Shown here: one piece after another, positions 46,295-54,197 of the stretch
How positions within the stretch are numbered: position 1 is the first letter of the stretch
Layout of the letters: each line of letters begins with the position of its first letter
Source of the DNA: Aurantiacibacter sp. MUD11
GTDB taxonomy: Bacteria; Pseudomonadota; Alphaproteobacteria; Sphingomonadales; Sphingomonadaceae
Direction of reading: 5' to 3'
NCBI RefSeq assembly: GCF_026967575.1
Contig: NZ_CP114054.1
Coordinates: 1,116,001-1,180,000, forward strand
DNA length: 64,000 nucleotides
Program-made: the position numbers and the translations under genes
The notes under the pieces: generated by a model
What the model was told of the DNA's origin: nothing
Databases searched by the model: none
Seen by the model: only the letters and a program-made list of their open reading frames with translations

Positions 46295-47182
46295 ATGAGC
46301 AAAATTGCATTTCTGGGCCTGGGCGTGATGGGCGGACCGATGGCCGGACACCTCGCCCGCGCCGGGCATGACGTCACCGGCTACAACCGCACCGCCAGCC
46401 GGGCCGCCGAATGGCAGGCGCGGCTGGCCGACGAAGGCGTGAAGGTCGCCACGGCGCCCACGGCGGCCGAGGCCGTGACCGGCTGCGATGTCGTGCTCGC
46501 CTGCCTCGGCAACGACGCCGATGTGGCCGGCGTGATGCTGGGCGATGACGGCGCTCTGGCGGCCATGGACGAACCGGCCCTGTTCATCGATCACACCACG
46601 GTTTCCCCGGCGTTGGCAGAGGAACTGGCCGACGCGGCACTGCAACGGAACATCGATTTCGTCGACGCGCCGGTATCCGGCGGACAGGCCGGGGCCGAGA
46701 ACGGCAAGCTGGCCATCATGTGCGGCGGCACCGCGCAGGCGATGGAGCTGGCGACCCCGATCATGCAGGCCTATGCCGCGCGCATCGTCCATATCGGCAA
46801 GGCCGGTGCCGGACAGGCGTGCAAGGCGGTGAACCAGGTCTGCATCGCGGGCGTGCTGGCGGGCCTTTCCGAAGGCGTGCGGCTGGCGCAGGCGACCGGG
46901 GTGGATACCGACAAGGTGCTCGAAGCCATCAGCGGCGGCGCGGCGCAAAGCTGGCAGATGGAAAACCGCTGGCAGACCATGGTGAAGGGCGAATTCGATT
47001 TCGGTTTCGCCATCGACTGGATGCGCAAGGACCTGGCCATTGCCCTTTCCGAGGCGAAGGACGCCGGCCTGTCGCTGCCGGTCACCGCACTGGTCGACCA
47101 GTTCTATGCCCAGGTCCAATCGCAAGGCGGCGCGCGGCAGGACACCAGCGCGCTGATCCGCCATTTGCCGGAGACGAAGTAA
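46295..47182 (+). CDS. NAD(P)-dependent beta-hydroxyacid dehydrogenase
   Basis: A 295-residue member of the 3-hydroxyisobutyrate dehydrogenase superfamily, cytoplasmic. The nucleotide loop is FLGLGVMGGPMAGHLARAGH, the substrate loop DAPVSGGQAGAENGKLAIM and the catalytic lysine K177 is in GQACKAVNQVCIAG. EFDFGFAIDWMRKDLAIAL is conserved in the C-terminal helical domain. Substrate choice within the superfamily (tartronate semialdehyde, 3-hydroxyisobutyrate or glyoxylate reductase) cannot be told. It is divergent from ilvA over a 114-base gap and one base ahead of an amidohydrolase gene. Confidence 0.92.
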   Translation: MSKIAFLGLGVMGGPMAGHLARAGHDVTGYNRTASRAAEWQARLADEGVKVATAPTAAEAVTGCDVVLACLGNDADVAGVMLGDDGALAAMDEPALFIDHTTVSPALAEELADAALQRNIDFVDAPVSGGQAGAENGKLAIMCGGTAQAMELATPIMQAYAARIVHIGKAGAGQACKAVNQVCIAGVLAGLSEGVRLAQATGVDTDKVLEAISGGAAQSWQMENRWQTMVKGEFDFGFAIDWMRKDLAIALSEAKDAGLSLPVTALVDQFYAQVQSQGGARQDTSALIRHLPETK

Positions 47183-47183
47183 G

Positions 47184-48854
47184 ATGAACCTGCGTATCGC
47201 GGCTTCTGCCGCAGCCCTTTCGCTCGCCCTGCCCGCCCCTGCGCTGGCCGACACGCTGGTCGACAACATCGACGGCATCTCGGTCGGCCGCGACGGCACC
47301 ATCGACCGCTTCACCGGCATGGTGATCGACGAGGATGGCCGCATTTCCGAACTGCTCGACTTCGGCGACCGACCCACGCGCGAAATCGAGTATCGCGTCG
47401 ATGGCGAAGGTCGCGTGGTCGTTCCCGGCTTCGTCGACGGACACCTGCACCTGATGGGCATCGGTCTCGGCACGCTGGTGCTGGACCTGTCGATGACCAA
47501 CTCGCTGGACGAAGCGCTGTCGCGCATCGCCGCCTATGCCGCTGCCTATCCGGACCGGCCGTGGATTATCGGTCGCGGCTGGAACCAGGAACGCTGGGGC
47601 CTCGGCCGCTTCCCCACCGCCGCCGAGCTGGACGCCGTGGTATCGGATCGTCCCGTGTGGCTGGAGCGTGTCGACGGTCATGCCAGCTGGGGCAACTCGC
47701 TTGCCCTGCAGGCAGGCAATGTCACCGCCGCCACGCCCGATCCCGCAGGCGGGCGGATTGAACGCATCGCCGGGTCACGCCAGCCTGCGGGCGTGCTGGT
47801 CGATGCGGCGGCCGCGCTGGTCAACGCGGCGGTCCCGCCGCCGCTGCCCGAAGACCGCGACCTGGCCCTGCACAATGCCCAGCGCCTGCTGCTGAGCAAC
47901 GGCATCACTGCCATTGCCGACATGGGCACCAGCATCGAGGACTGGATGACCTTCCGCCGCGCCGGCGATGCAGGCAGGCTGCAACTGCGCGTCATGTCCT
48001 ATGCCGACAGCGTGGACACCATGCTGCTGATCGGCGGCCCTGCGCCGACGCAATGGTTGTACGATGACCGGCTGCGCCTCAACGGGGTGAAGCTCTATCT
48101 CGACGGCGCGCTCGGCTCGCGCGGCGCGCTGCTCAACGCCGATTACGAGGACGATCACGGGAATCGCGGCTTGCCGCTGCTCTCGGGCACCCAGCTGCGC
48201 AACCTGATGAGCCGCGCCGCACTCGATAATTTCCAGGTGGCCGTGCACGCCATCGGCGATGCCGCCAATCGCGAGGCGCTCTACGCCATCGAGGAGCTGT
48301 CGCAGGATTACGGCGGTGATCGGCGCTGGCGCATCGAACATGCGCAGATCGTCGATCCGGCAGACCTGGCGCGGTTCGGCCAGCACGGCATCATCGCCTC
48401 GATGCAGCCGGTCCACCAGACCAGCGACATGTTCATGGCCGAATCCCGCCTCGGCCCGGATCGGCTGGGCGGCGCCTATGCCTGGCGTTCGATTCTGGAA
48501 ACCGGCGGCGCGCTGGCCTTCGGTACCGATGCCCCGGTCGAGCCGGTCGACCCGCTGGCCGGGCTGGCCGTCGCCATCAGCCGCACCAATGCCGAGGGTG
48601 AACCGTTCGGTGGCTGGCGAGCGGAAGAGACGATCAGCCGCGAACAGGCGCTGGCCGCCTATACCGCCGGCGCCGCTTTCGCCGGCTTTGCCGAAGGGCG
48701 ATTCGGCCGCCTTGCCGAAGGGGAACGCGCCGATTTCGTGATGCTCAGCGCCGATCCGCTGATGGCAAATCCGCAAGAGTTAAGGAATATCCAGGTGCTG
48801 GAGACGTGGATTGCCGGACAACGTGTTTACGATTTTGAATTAGAGCGTCGTTAA
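47184..48854 (+). CDS. Exported amidohydrolase of the YtcJ/Amidohydro_3 family
   Basis: A 556-residue zinc-dependent hydrolase of the amidohydrolase superfamily with a signal peptide (MNLRIAASAAALSLALPAPA, cleavage likely near ALADT). Metal ligands are visible in VPGFVDGHLHLMG, HAIGDAANREALYAIE, RIEHAQIVDPADLAR and AFGTDAPVEPVDPLAGLAV. YLDGALGSRGALLNADYEDD includes the usual substrate loop. YtcJ-type proteins act on N-substituted substrates of unknown nature. It starts one base after the dehydrogenase stop, so it is cotranscribed. Confidence 0.92.
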   Translation: MNLRIAASAAALSLALPAPALADTLVDNIDGISVGRDGTIDRFTGMVIDEDGRISELLDFGDRPTREIEYRVDGEGRVVVPGFVDGHLHLMGIGLGTLVLDLSMTNSLDEALSRIAAYAAAYPDRPWIIGRGWNQERWGLGRFPTAAELDAVVSDRPVWLERVDGHASWGNSLALQAGNVTAATPDPAGGRIERIAGSRQPAGVLVDAAAALVNAAVPPPLPEDRDLALHNAQRLLLSNGITAIADMGTSIEDWMTFRRAGDAGRLQLRVMSYADSVDTMLLIGGPAPTQWLYDDRLRLNGVKLYLDGALGSRGALLNADYEDDHGNRGLPLLSGTQLRNLMSRAALDNFQVAVHAIGDAANREALYAIEELSQDYGGDRRWRIEHAQIVDPADLARFGQHGIIASMQPVHQTSDMFMAESRLGPDRLGGAYAWRSILETGGALAFGTDAPVEPVDPLAGLAVAISRTNAEGEPFGGWRAEETISREQALAAYTAGAAFAGFAEGRFGRLAEGERADFVMLSADPLMANPQELRNIQVLETWIAGQRVYDFELERR

Positions 48855-48963
48855 GGCTACACACCAATATTAAGTGCAATTGCCATATTTTTGTGTCTCG
48901 CCATTGCAACAAGGATGGTTTAGAGGCATTATCAAGGTTGGAATGCAAAAGGGTACTGAGTTC

Positions 48964-49197
48964 ATGACGAAGAAGCTTTTCACCACCGTTGCTGCGTCCG
49001 TCGCTCTGATCGCGACGCCGGTCCTCGCGCAGGGTGCTGCTGCAGAGCGTGACGCCGCGCCGGTCGAACAGGCTGAACAGGGCGGTGGCGGTACCGATGA
49101 AGGTACGATCCTGGCGATCCTCGCCGCTATCGCGATTGCAGCCGGCATTGCCGTTGCCCTGGGTGGTGACGACGACACGCTGCCGACCAGCCCGTAA
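48964..49197 (+). CDS. Small exported protein with C-terminal hydrophobic helix
   Basis: A 77-residue protein with a signal peptide (MTKKLFTTVAASVALIATPV then LAQG), a short acidic Gly-rich linker (EQAEQGGGGTDEGT) and one hydrophobic helix (ILAILAAIAIAAGIAVALGG) followed by GDDDTLPTSP. It is thus likely an inner membrane or periplasmic small protein. Similar small proteins with a glycine-aspartate end occur in other Erythrobacteraceae, none with a known function. A single-gene unit: a 109-base AT-rich leader with a possible TTGCAA/ATTATC pair, and a terminator 25 bases downstream. An in-frame ATG at 48943 is an alternative start. Confidence 0.8.
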   Translation: MTKKLFTTVAASVALIATPVLAQGAAAERDAAPVEQAEQGGGGTDEGTILAILAAIAIAAGIAVALGGDDDTLPTSP

Positions 49198-49222
49198 GCT
49201 AGCCTTACAGACTGATCGCAAG

Positions 49223-49246
49223 ACGGGGCCCGCGTGGCCCCGTTTT
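49223..49246 (+). terminator. Intrinsic terminator of the small exported protein gene
   Basis: ACGGGGCC (49223-49230) pairs with GGCCCCGT (49236-49243), an 8-pair GC-rich stem with loop CGCGT, followed by TTT. It lies 25 bases after the stop and before the convergent tatC gene. Confidence 0.85.
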
Positions 49247-49275
49247 CATATCTGCGGTAATTCTCCGGGATCGCC

Positions 49276-50091
49276 CTAGTCGGGCTTTTCCGTTTCCGGT
49301 TCGGCTGAAGCATCCTCGCCATTCGCAGCCAGCTTGGCATCGCGGCGCTCGGTCATCAGCATCAGCATCAGCGAGCCTTCGAACAGCAGGATCAGCGGCG
49401 CAGCCAGCACCAGCTGCGAGATCACGTCCGGCGGGGTGATGATCGCGGCAAGTGCGAAGACCAGCACGATCACGTACTTTCGCGCCGACACCAGCTGGCT
49501 GCGCGAGACCAGGCCTGCGCGGTTCAGCAGCATCAGCAATACCGGCAGCAGGAAGCTGGCACCGAAGGCCAGGATGAAGCGCATCACCAGGTCGAGGTAT
49601 TGCCCCATCTCGGGCAAGGCTTCCGCCGGCAGGCCGCCCAGCTCGCCCTGGAAACCAAGGAACCACGGGAAGGCCAGCGGCATCACCACGAAATAGGCCA
49701 GGCTTGCACCTGCCGCGAAGAGCAGCGGCGTGGCGATCAGGAACGGCAGGAAAGCCCGCTTTTCGCGCGCGTAGAGGCCGGGCGCAATGAAGGCCCAGAT
49801 CTGGTTGGCGATAATCGGGAAGGCCAGCAGGAAAGCGGCGAACAGCGCCACCTTGATCTCCACGAAAAAGGCACCGTAGAGCTGGGTGTAGACCAGCCGC
49901 CCCTCGCCCTCCGGGAAGGCGGCGGTAAGCGGGCGCACCAGCAGGCCGAAAATCTCGTCAGCGAAGTAGAAGCAGACGACGAAGGCCACCACGAGGGCCA
50001 TGACCGCCCTCACCAACCGCCCGCGCAGCTCGATCAGGTGATCCATCAGCGGGGCCTGGGTGTCGTCGAGATCCTTGATCTTGAAGGCCAT
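49276..50091 (-). CDS. tatC: Sec-independent protein translocase TatC
   Basis: TatC is the core membrane subunit of the twin-arginine export system that binds the signal peptide. The 271-residue product has six membrane helices, with the conserved N-terminus LMDHLIELRGRLVRAVMALV, the IWAFIAPGLYAREKRAFLPF loop and FGASFLLPVLLMLLNRAGLV. The C-terminal cytoplasmic tail (RRDAKLAANGEDASAEPETE) is acidic and longer than in E. coli. It follows tatB by 3 bases. Confidence 0.97.
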   Translation of the reverse strand: MAFKIKDLDDTQAPLMDHLIELRGRLVRAVMALVVAFVVCFYFADEIFGLLVRPLTAAFPEGEGRLVYTQLYGAFFVEIKVALFAAFLLAFPIIANQIWAFIAPGLYAREKRAFLPFLIATPLLFAAGASLAYFVVMPLAFPWFLGFQGELGGLPAEALPEMGQYLDLVMRFILAFGASFLLPVLLMLLNRAGLVSRSQLVSARKYVIVLVFALAAIITPPDVISQLVLAAPLILLFEGSLMLMLMTERRDAKLAANGEDASAEPETEKPD

Positions 50092-50094
50092 GGC

Positions 50095-50541
50095 TCAGCT
50101 ATCCGCCTGCTTGGGCGCGGACGGCTCTGCCTTGGGAGCGGCTGCCTCGGCCGAACTGCCCTTGGCCGCCACTTCGGCGTCCGCCTCTGCCTGCGCCTTC
50201 GCCAGCGCCTCGTTGGCGGCGGCCTGTTCCTTGGCCAGCCGCTTCAGCTCGGCGGCCTTTTCCGGCGGATAGGCACCGGTCGGTTCCATTTCTGCCGGCG
50301 CCCCTTCGGGATGTTCGCGCATGATCTTCTCGTTCTGCGCTTTCCACTTCTTCTCCATGTCCTCCAGCTCGGCCTCGCGCACCATGGCGTCGAGACCGGC
50401 GCGGAAGTGGCCGGACATCTTGCGTACCTTGCCGATCCACCGGCCAGCAGTGCGCATGGCCAGCGGCATATCCTTGGGGCCGATCACCAGGATCGCCACC
50501 ACAACGATAAGCAGCAATTCGGTCGCGCCGATATCGAACAT
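50095..50541 (-). CDS. tatB: Sec-independent protein translocase TatB
   Basis: TatB forms the TatBC receptor. The 148-residue protein starts MFDIGATELLLIVVVAILVI and GPKDMPLAMRTAGRWIGKVR, a single helix, hinge and amphipathic helix. A charged coiled region follows, then an Ala/Pro/Lys-rich tail. ATG 50541 is preferred to the TTG just before it. The gene sits between tatA and tatC with a 22-base gap to tatA. Confidence 0.95.
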   Translation of the reverse strand: MFDIGATELLLIVVVAILVIGPKDMPLAMRTAGRWIGKVRKMSGHFRAGLDAMVREAELEDMEKKWKAQNEKIMREHPEGAPAEMEPTGAYPPEKAAELKRLAKEQAAANEALAKAQAEADAEVAAKGSSAEAAAPKAEPSAPKQADS

Positions 50542-50563
50542 CAATGGCGCCCGTCAGGAGTTG

Positions 50564-50818
50564 TCAGGAAGCGGTCTTGTCGCCCGCCGGGGCATTCTCG
50601 GCCGTTTCGGCAGCCGGCGCAGCTTCCTGCGCCGGGCCTTCGATCTTGGCAGCAGGCTTGGCTTCGGATTCGCCCTTGGCCTCGTCGCTCATGCCCTGGC
50701 GGAAGCTCTTCACGCCCTTGCCGAAATCACCCATCATCTCGCTGATCCGACCGCGCCCGAAGAGCACGAGGATCACCAGCGCGATGATCAGAAGCTGTAC
50801 TGGTCCAATGCTACCCAC
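50564..50818 (-). CDS. tatA: Sec-independent protein translocase TatA
   Basis: TatA oligomers form the translocation path of the Tat system. The 84-residue protein has the short N-terminal helix SIGPVQLLIIALVILVLFGR and the amphipathic helix RGRISEMMGDFGKGVKSFRQ with the conserved FGKGVKSF. A Pro/Ala/Glu-rich tail follows. The start is GTG 50818. It follows the scpB stop by 30 bases and precedes tatB by 22. Confidence 0.95.
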   Translation of the reverse strand: MGSIGPVQLLIIALVILVLFGRGRISEMMGDFGKGVKSFRQGMSDEAKGESEAKPAAKIEGPAQEAAPAAETAENAPAGDKTAS

Positions 50819-50848
50819 GAATTATCTCCGAATGTGTTGGAGACCAAG

Positions 50849-51553
50849 TTAGGCGCTTTCGCCGGGGTTTTCCAGCGTATCCTCAGGATCGCCCTCGTCT
50901 TCGGGCGCATATTCGGCCTCTTCCGGCTCGTCGTCTCCGGAATCCTGCTCCTCGGAACGCTCGGCCATCATGTCGTCGTAGGCATCCTCGACCGGGTCGA
51001 GCAGGCCGGATGCCTTGAGTTCTGCCAATCCGGGCAGGTCCTTGCGGCTGGAAAGCCCGAAGTGGGTGAGGAATTCGGGAGTCGTCGCGTAAATCACCGG
51101 GCGACCGGGCACCTCGCGCCGTCCGGCAATCCGCACCCAGCCCGCCTCCATCAGCACGTCCAGCGTGCCACCGCTGGTCTGCACGCCGCGGATCGCCTCG
51201 ATCTCGGCGCGGCTGACCGGCTCGTGATAGGCGATGATCGCCAGGACCTCGGTCGCGGCGCGACTCAGGCGGCGCAGCTGTTCCTTTTCCCGCCGCAGCA
51301 GGTGCGCCAGGTCGGGCGCGGTCTCGAAATGCCAGCGCTTGCCACGCTCGACGAGGTGGATGCCGCGCTCCGAATAGTGCTCTGCCAGGGTGGCCAGCGC
51401 GTCCTTCACCTCCGCTCCGCCAAGGTGCGCGCTGATCTGCTCGCGCGTCAGCGGCTCTTCCGAGGCGAAGAGGCAGGCCTCCACCGCCCGGACCAGATCG
51501 TCCGCCTCGACCCGCTGTTCATCGGACATCGCCTCGGTCTCGGCTTCAGGCAT
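50849..51553 (-). CDS. scpB: Segregation and condensation protein B
   Basis: ScpB is the winged-helix kleisin-associated subunit of the Smc-ScpAB condensin, needed for chromosome segregation. The 234-residue product has the two winged helix domains, with VEACLFASEEPLTREQISAH, TEVLAIIAYHEPVSRAEIEA, IRGVQTSGGTLDVLMEAGWV and ATTPEFLTHFGLSSRKDLPG. An acidic tail of about 50 residues (SGDDEPEEAEYAPEDEGDPE) follows. ATG 51553 overlaps scpA by 8 bases; ATG 51529 is a possible alternative. Confidence 0.95.
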   Translation of the reverse strand: MPEAETEAMSDEQRVEADDLVRAVEACLFASEEPLTREQISAHLGGAEVKDALATLAEHYSERGIHLVERGKRWHFETAPDLAHLLRREKEQLRRLSRAATEVLAIIAYHEPVSRAEIEAIRGVQTSGGTLDVLMEAGWVRIAGRREVPGRPVIYATTPEFLTHFGLSSRKDLPGLAELKASGLLDPVEDAYDDMMAERSEEQDSGDDEPEEAEYAPEDEGDPEDTLENPGESA

Positions 51554-52412
51554 TGGCTTTCACCCGCCGCAGGTGCAGCGGCCCGAAGGTTTCTTCCTGC
51601 CGGATTTCCGCCTTGCCCAGCCGCGCCAGTTCCAGCGCGGCAACAAAGCTGGAGGCGAGCGCCGAACGCTTCAGGCGCGGTCCGGCATCGCCCGGCAGGA
51701 AGGTGCGGATCTCCATCCAGTCGAGCGAAACGCCGAGCATGGCCGAGACCCGGTCCAGCGCCGATTCGAGCGTCATCACCGGGCGATTGGCAACCATGTG
51801 CACCACCGGCTCGCTGCGCAGCTTCACCTGCCCATAGGCATGCACCAGGCTGTACCAGTCGCACTGCCAGTGGTTCTTCTTGAGGATCTTCAGCCCTTCC
51901 GGCGCGCCGCGCGCAAAGACGTCGCGGCCCAGCCGGTCGCGCGCCATCAGCCGGGCGCCAGCCTCGCGCATCGCGCCCAGCCGTTGCAGCCGTAGCTGCA
52001 GCTTGAGTGCCAGTTCTTCCGGCGAGGGATCTTCCTGCTCGTCCTTGGGCAGCAGCAGGGCGGACTTCAGGTAAGCCAGCCACGCCGCCATCACCAGGTA
52101 ATCGGCTGCAATTTCCAGCTTCAGCGCCTCGGCGCGCTCGATATAGGCGATGTACTGGTCGACCAGCGCAAGGATGGAGATCGACTTGAGATCGACCTTC
52201 TGCCGCCGCGCCAGGTCCAGCAGCATGTCGAGCGGGCCTTCCCAGCCGTCCAGTTCCAGGTAGAGCGCGTTCTTGTCCGACGTGCCGGGCGCGGCGATGC
52301 CCTGCCATTCGTCCTCGTGCTGCTCTGGCGCATTATCCCTGGGCAGGGTGCCGCCTTCCAGCAGGTCACCCGTTTCGTTGTGCGGGACGAGGTTGTTGCC
52401 GTCTTCGGTCAT
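51546..52412 (-). CDS. scpA: Segregation and condensation protein A
   Basis: ScpA is the kleisin that closes the Smc ring. The 288-residue protein has LELDGWEGPLDMLLDLARRQ and KVDLKSISILALVDQYIAYI, the N-terminal helices that bind Smc, then EIAADYLVMAAWLAYLKSAL LLPK and a C-terminal winged helix (VAALELARLGKAEIRQEETF). A 30-residue acidic N-terminal extension precedes the core. ATG 52412 overlaps the nagZ stop by 4 bases; the scpB start lies within its last codons. Confidence 0.95.
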   Translation of the reverse strand: MTEDGNNLVPHNETGDLLEGGTLPRDNAPEQHEDEWQGIAAPGTSDKNALYLELDGWEGPLDMLLDLARRQKVDLKSISILALVDQYIAYIERAEALKLEIAADYLVMAAWLAYLKSALLLPKDEQEDPSPEELALKLQLRLQRLGAMREAGARLMARDRLGRDVFARGAPEGLKILKKNHWQCDWYSLVHAYGQVKLRSEPVVHMVANRPVMTLESALDRVSAMLGVSLDWMEIRTFLPGDAGPRLKRSALASSFVAALELARLGKAEIRQEETFGPLHLRRVKANA

Positions 52413-53428
52413 GCCCGCTCCGCCATCAGTTCGAGCAGGCTGTCACGCGCGGCGAGCAGTTCGGCACGCGGCGTGTCGTCGCTGACCGTGCCGGCACCGG
52501 CCATGGCGCGCTCCAGCCGCTGCAAGGTATCTTCGGAAGCATCGGGCAGGCGCTCCGCCGTGGCTGCCATGTCGTCCAGCTTGCCCCAGCAATTGAGCAC
52601 CAGATCGCAGCCCGCCGCGATGGCACGTTCGGAGCGTTCCGGAATGCTGCCCTCGAGTGCCTCCATGTCGATATCGTCGGACAACAGCAGTCCGGCAAAA
52701 CCGATCCGCTTGCGGATGATCTCGGAGATCACGAATTCTGACTGGGTCGCGGGGTTCTGCGCATCCCAGGCGGTGAAGCGGATATGCGCGGTCATCGCCA
52801 TCGGTGCGTCGGCCAGCTTGCGGAACGGCGCGATGTCGGTGGCCAGCTCTTCCTCGCTGGCGGTGACGGTGGGCAGGTCCTTGTGGCTGTCGACCATGGC
52901 GCGGCCATGGCCCGGCATGTGCTTGATGCACCCCACCACGCCGCCGCGCGCTAGCCCGTCCAGCGTGGCGCGACCCAGCGCCGCCACCTGCATCGGCTCA
53001 CGCCCCAGCGCGCGGTCGCCGATCACGTCGTGCGCGCCCTCCACCGGGATATCGAGCACCGGATGGTAGTCCACCGTGATACCGACCTCGGCAAGGTCCG
53101 CCGCCAGCAGTTGCGCATTGGCGCGGATAGCCTGGATCGCGCTGGCCGGCGCGAGGTCGTACAGCTTGGCGAAGAGGCCGGGTGCGGGATAGGCGTCCCA
53201 CTCGGGCGGCTTCATCCGCGCGACGCGACCGCCTTCCTGGTCGATGCTGATCAGCAGGTTCTCGCTGCCATGCAGGTCGCGCAGGGAATCGGTCAGCGCG
53301 CGCAGTTGCTCGCGGTTTTCGACGTTGCGCCCGAACAGGATGTAGCCCGCCGGTTGCGCCTGTTTGAACAGGGCGCGCTCGTCCGCCGTCAGAACCGGGC
53401 CGGAGAGGCTGAAGATCGCGGGCGTCAT
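52409..53428 (-). CDS. nagZ: Beta-N-acetylhexosaminidase NagZ (GH3)
   Basis: NagZ cleaves GlcNAc from anhydro-MurNAc peptides in the cytoplasmic recycling of peptidoglycan and so can affect AmpC signalling. The 339-residue product has FGRNVENREQLRALTDSLRD, ISIDQEGGRVARMKPPEWDA, the His/Asp pair in KHMPGHGRAMVDSHKDLPTV and the nucleophile in LLLSDDIDMEALEG. All are standard. ATG 53428 was taken from conservation. It follows the SPOR gene by 73 bases. Confidence 0.95.
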   Translation of the reverse strand: MTPAIFSLSGPVLTADERALFKQAQPAGYILFGRNVENREQLRALTDSLRDLHGSENLLISIDQEGGRVARMKPPEWDAYPAPGLFAKLYDLAPASAIQAIRANAQLLAADLAEVGITVDYHPVLDIPVEGAHDVIGDRALGREPMQVAALGRATLDGLARGGVVGCIKHMPGHGRAMVDSHKDLPTVTASEEELATDIAPFRKLADAPMAMTAHIRFTAWDAQNPATQSEFVISEIIRKRIGFAGLLLSDDIDMEALEGSIPERSERAIAAGCDLVLNCWGKLDDMAATAERLPDASEDTLQRLERAMAGAGTVSDDTPRAELLAARDSLLELMAERA

Positions 53429-53501
53429 CCGCTCAGAATAGGCCGAAAAGCTTGCCAAGGTGCAAGTGCGATGGCGCTACCCATCGGGGAAAACGCCCGC
53501 C

Positions 53502-54194
53502 TTAGCGGATGTAGCAGTCCCCGCCTGCGTTACGGATGGCGCGGCAGGCCGCTTCGCCAGCTGCCTGGTTGGGTGCCACCGCCTGCAAACGGTAGACGGT
53601 CGCGCCGTTCACCTGCGCCTCCAGCACGCGGTAGTCCATGCGCGCAAGCGCATCCGCATAGCGGTTGCTGGCGCTCACCCAGGCGGCATTGGCATCGCCG
53701 CGGCTGGTGAAGGCCCCGATCTGGACATAGGTCGTGCCCGCAGGGGCCGCCGGGGTGGCCGCTTCGCCCTGACTGCGGTCGATGCTCGGCTGCGGGTCTT
53801 CCTCGCCGGCATCCGCCAGGCGGCCGCGCTGCGATTCGCCTTCGGCCACCTGGTAAGCGGTGTCGCCGGTCCCCTCGACCTCGCGGCCGCCGGGATCTTC
53901 CGGACGCTGCTTGTAGGGACCGTCGGGCGCTTCGATGGTGCTGCCATCGGCAACCAGTTCGGGATCGTCACTTTCCTGGCTCAGCCACCAGCCCGCGAAC
54001 AGGACCGCCGCGATCACCAGCAGGCCGATCAGCGCGATCCAGATCAGCCGCGCGTCGAAACCGCCTTCGTCTTCGTAATAGCCATCGTCCTCGAGCCACG
54101 GCAGGTCGTCGTCGCCATCGTCCAGCGCAAGCTGTTCAGCAGCCTCGAAAGCCTCGCCGTTCTCGTCCTCCGGATCCCCAGCCGGATAGGTCAT
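53502..54194 (-). CDS. SPOR domain membrane protein
   Basis: A 230-residue bitopic protein. An acidic cytoplasmic N-terminus (to about 48), one membrane helix (LIWIALIGLLVIAAVLFAGW, about 50-69), a Pro/Glu/Gln-rich periplasmic linker and a C-terminal SPOR domain starting at TTYVQIGAFTSRGDANAAWV. SPOR domains bind denuded glycan strands at the septum, so a division-site role is likely. It resembles the alphaproteobacterial FtsN-like class. It is 3 bases after argS, as in many alphaproteobacteria. Confidence 0.9.
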   Translation of the reverse strand: MTYPAGDPEDENGEAFEAAEQLALDDGDDDLPWLEDDGYYEDEGGFDARLIWIALIGLLVIAAVLFAGWWLSQESDDPELVADGSTIEAPDGPYKQRPEDPGGREVEGTGDTAYQVAEGESQRGRLADAGEEDPQPSIDRSQGEAATPAAPAGTTYVQIGAFTSRGDANAAWVSASNRYADALARMDYRVLEAQVNGATVYRLQAVAPNQAAGEAACRAIRNAGGDCYIR

Positions 54195-54197
54195 GGC

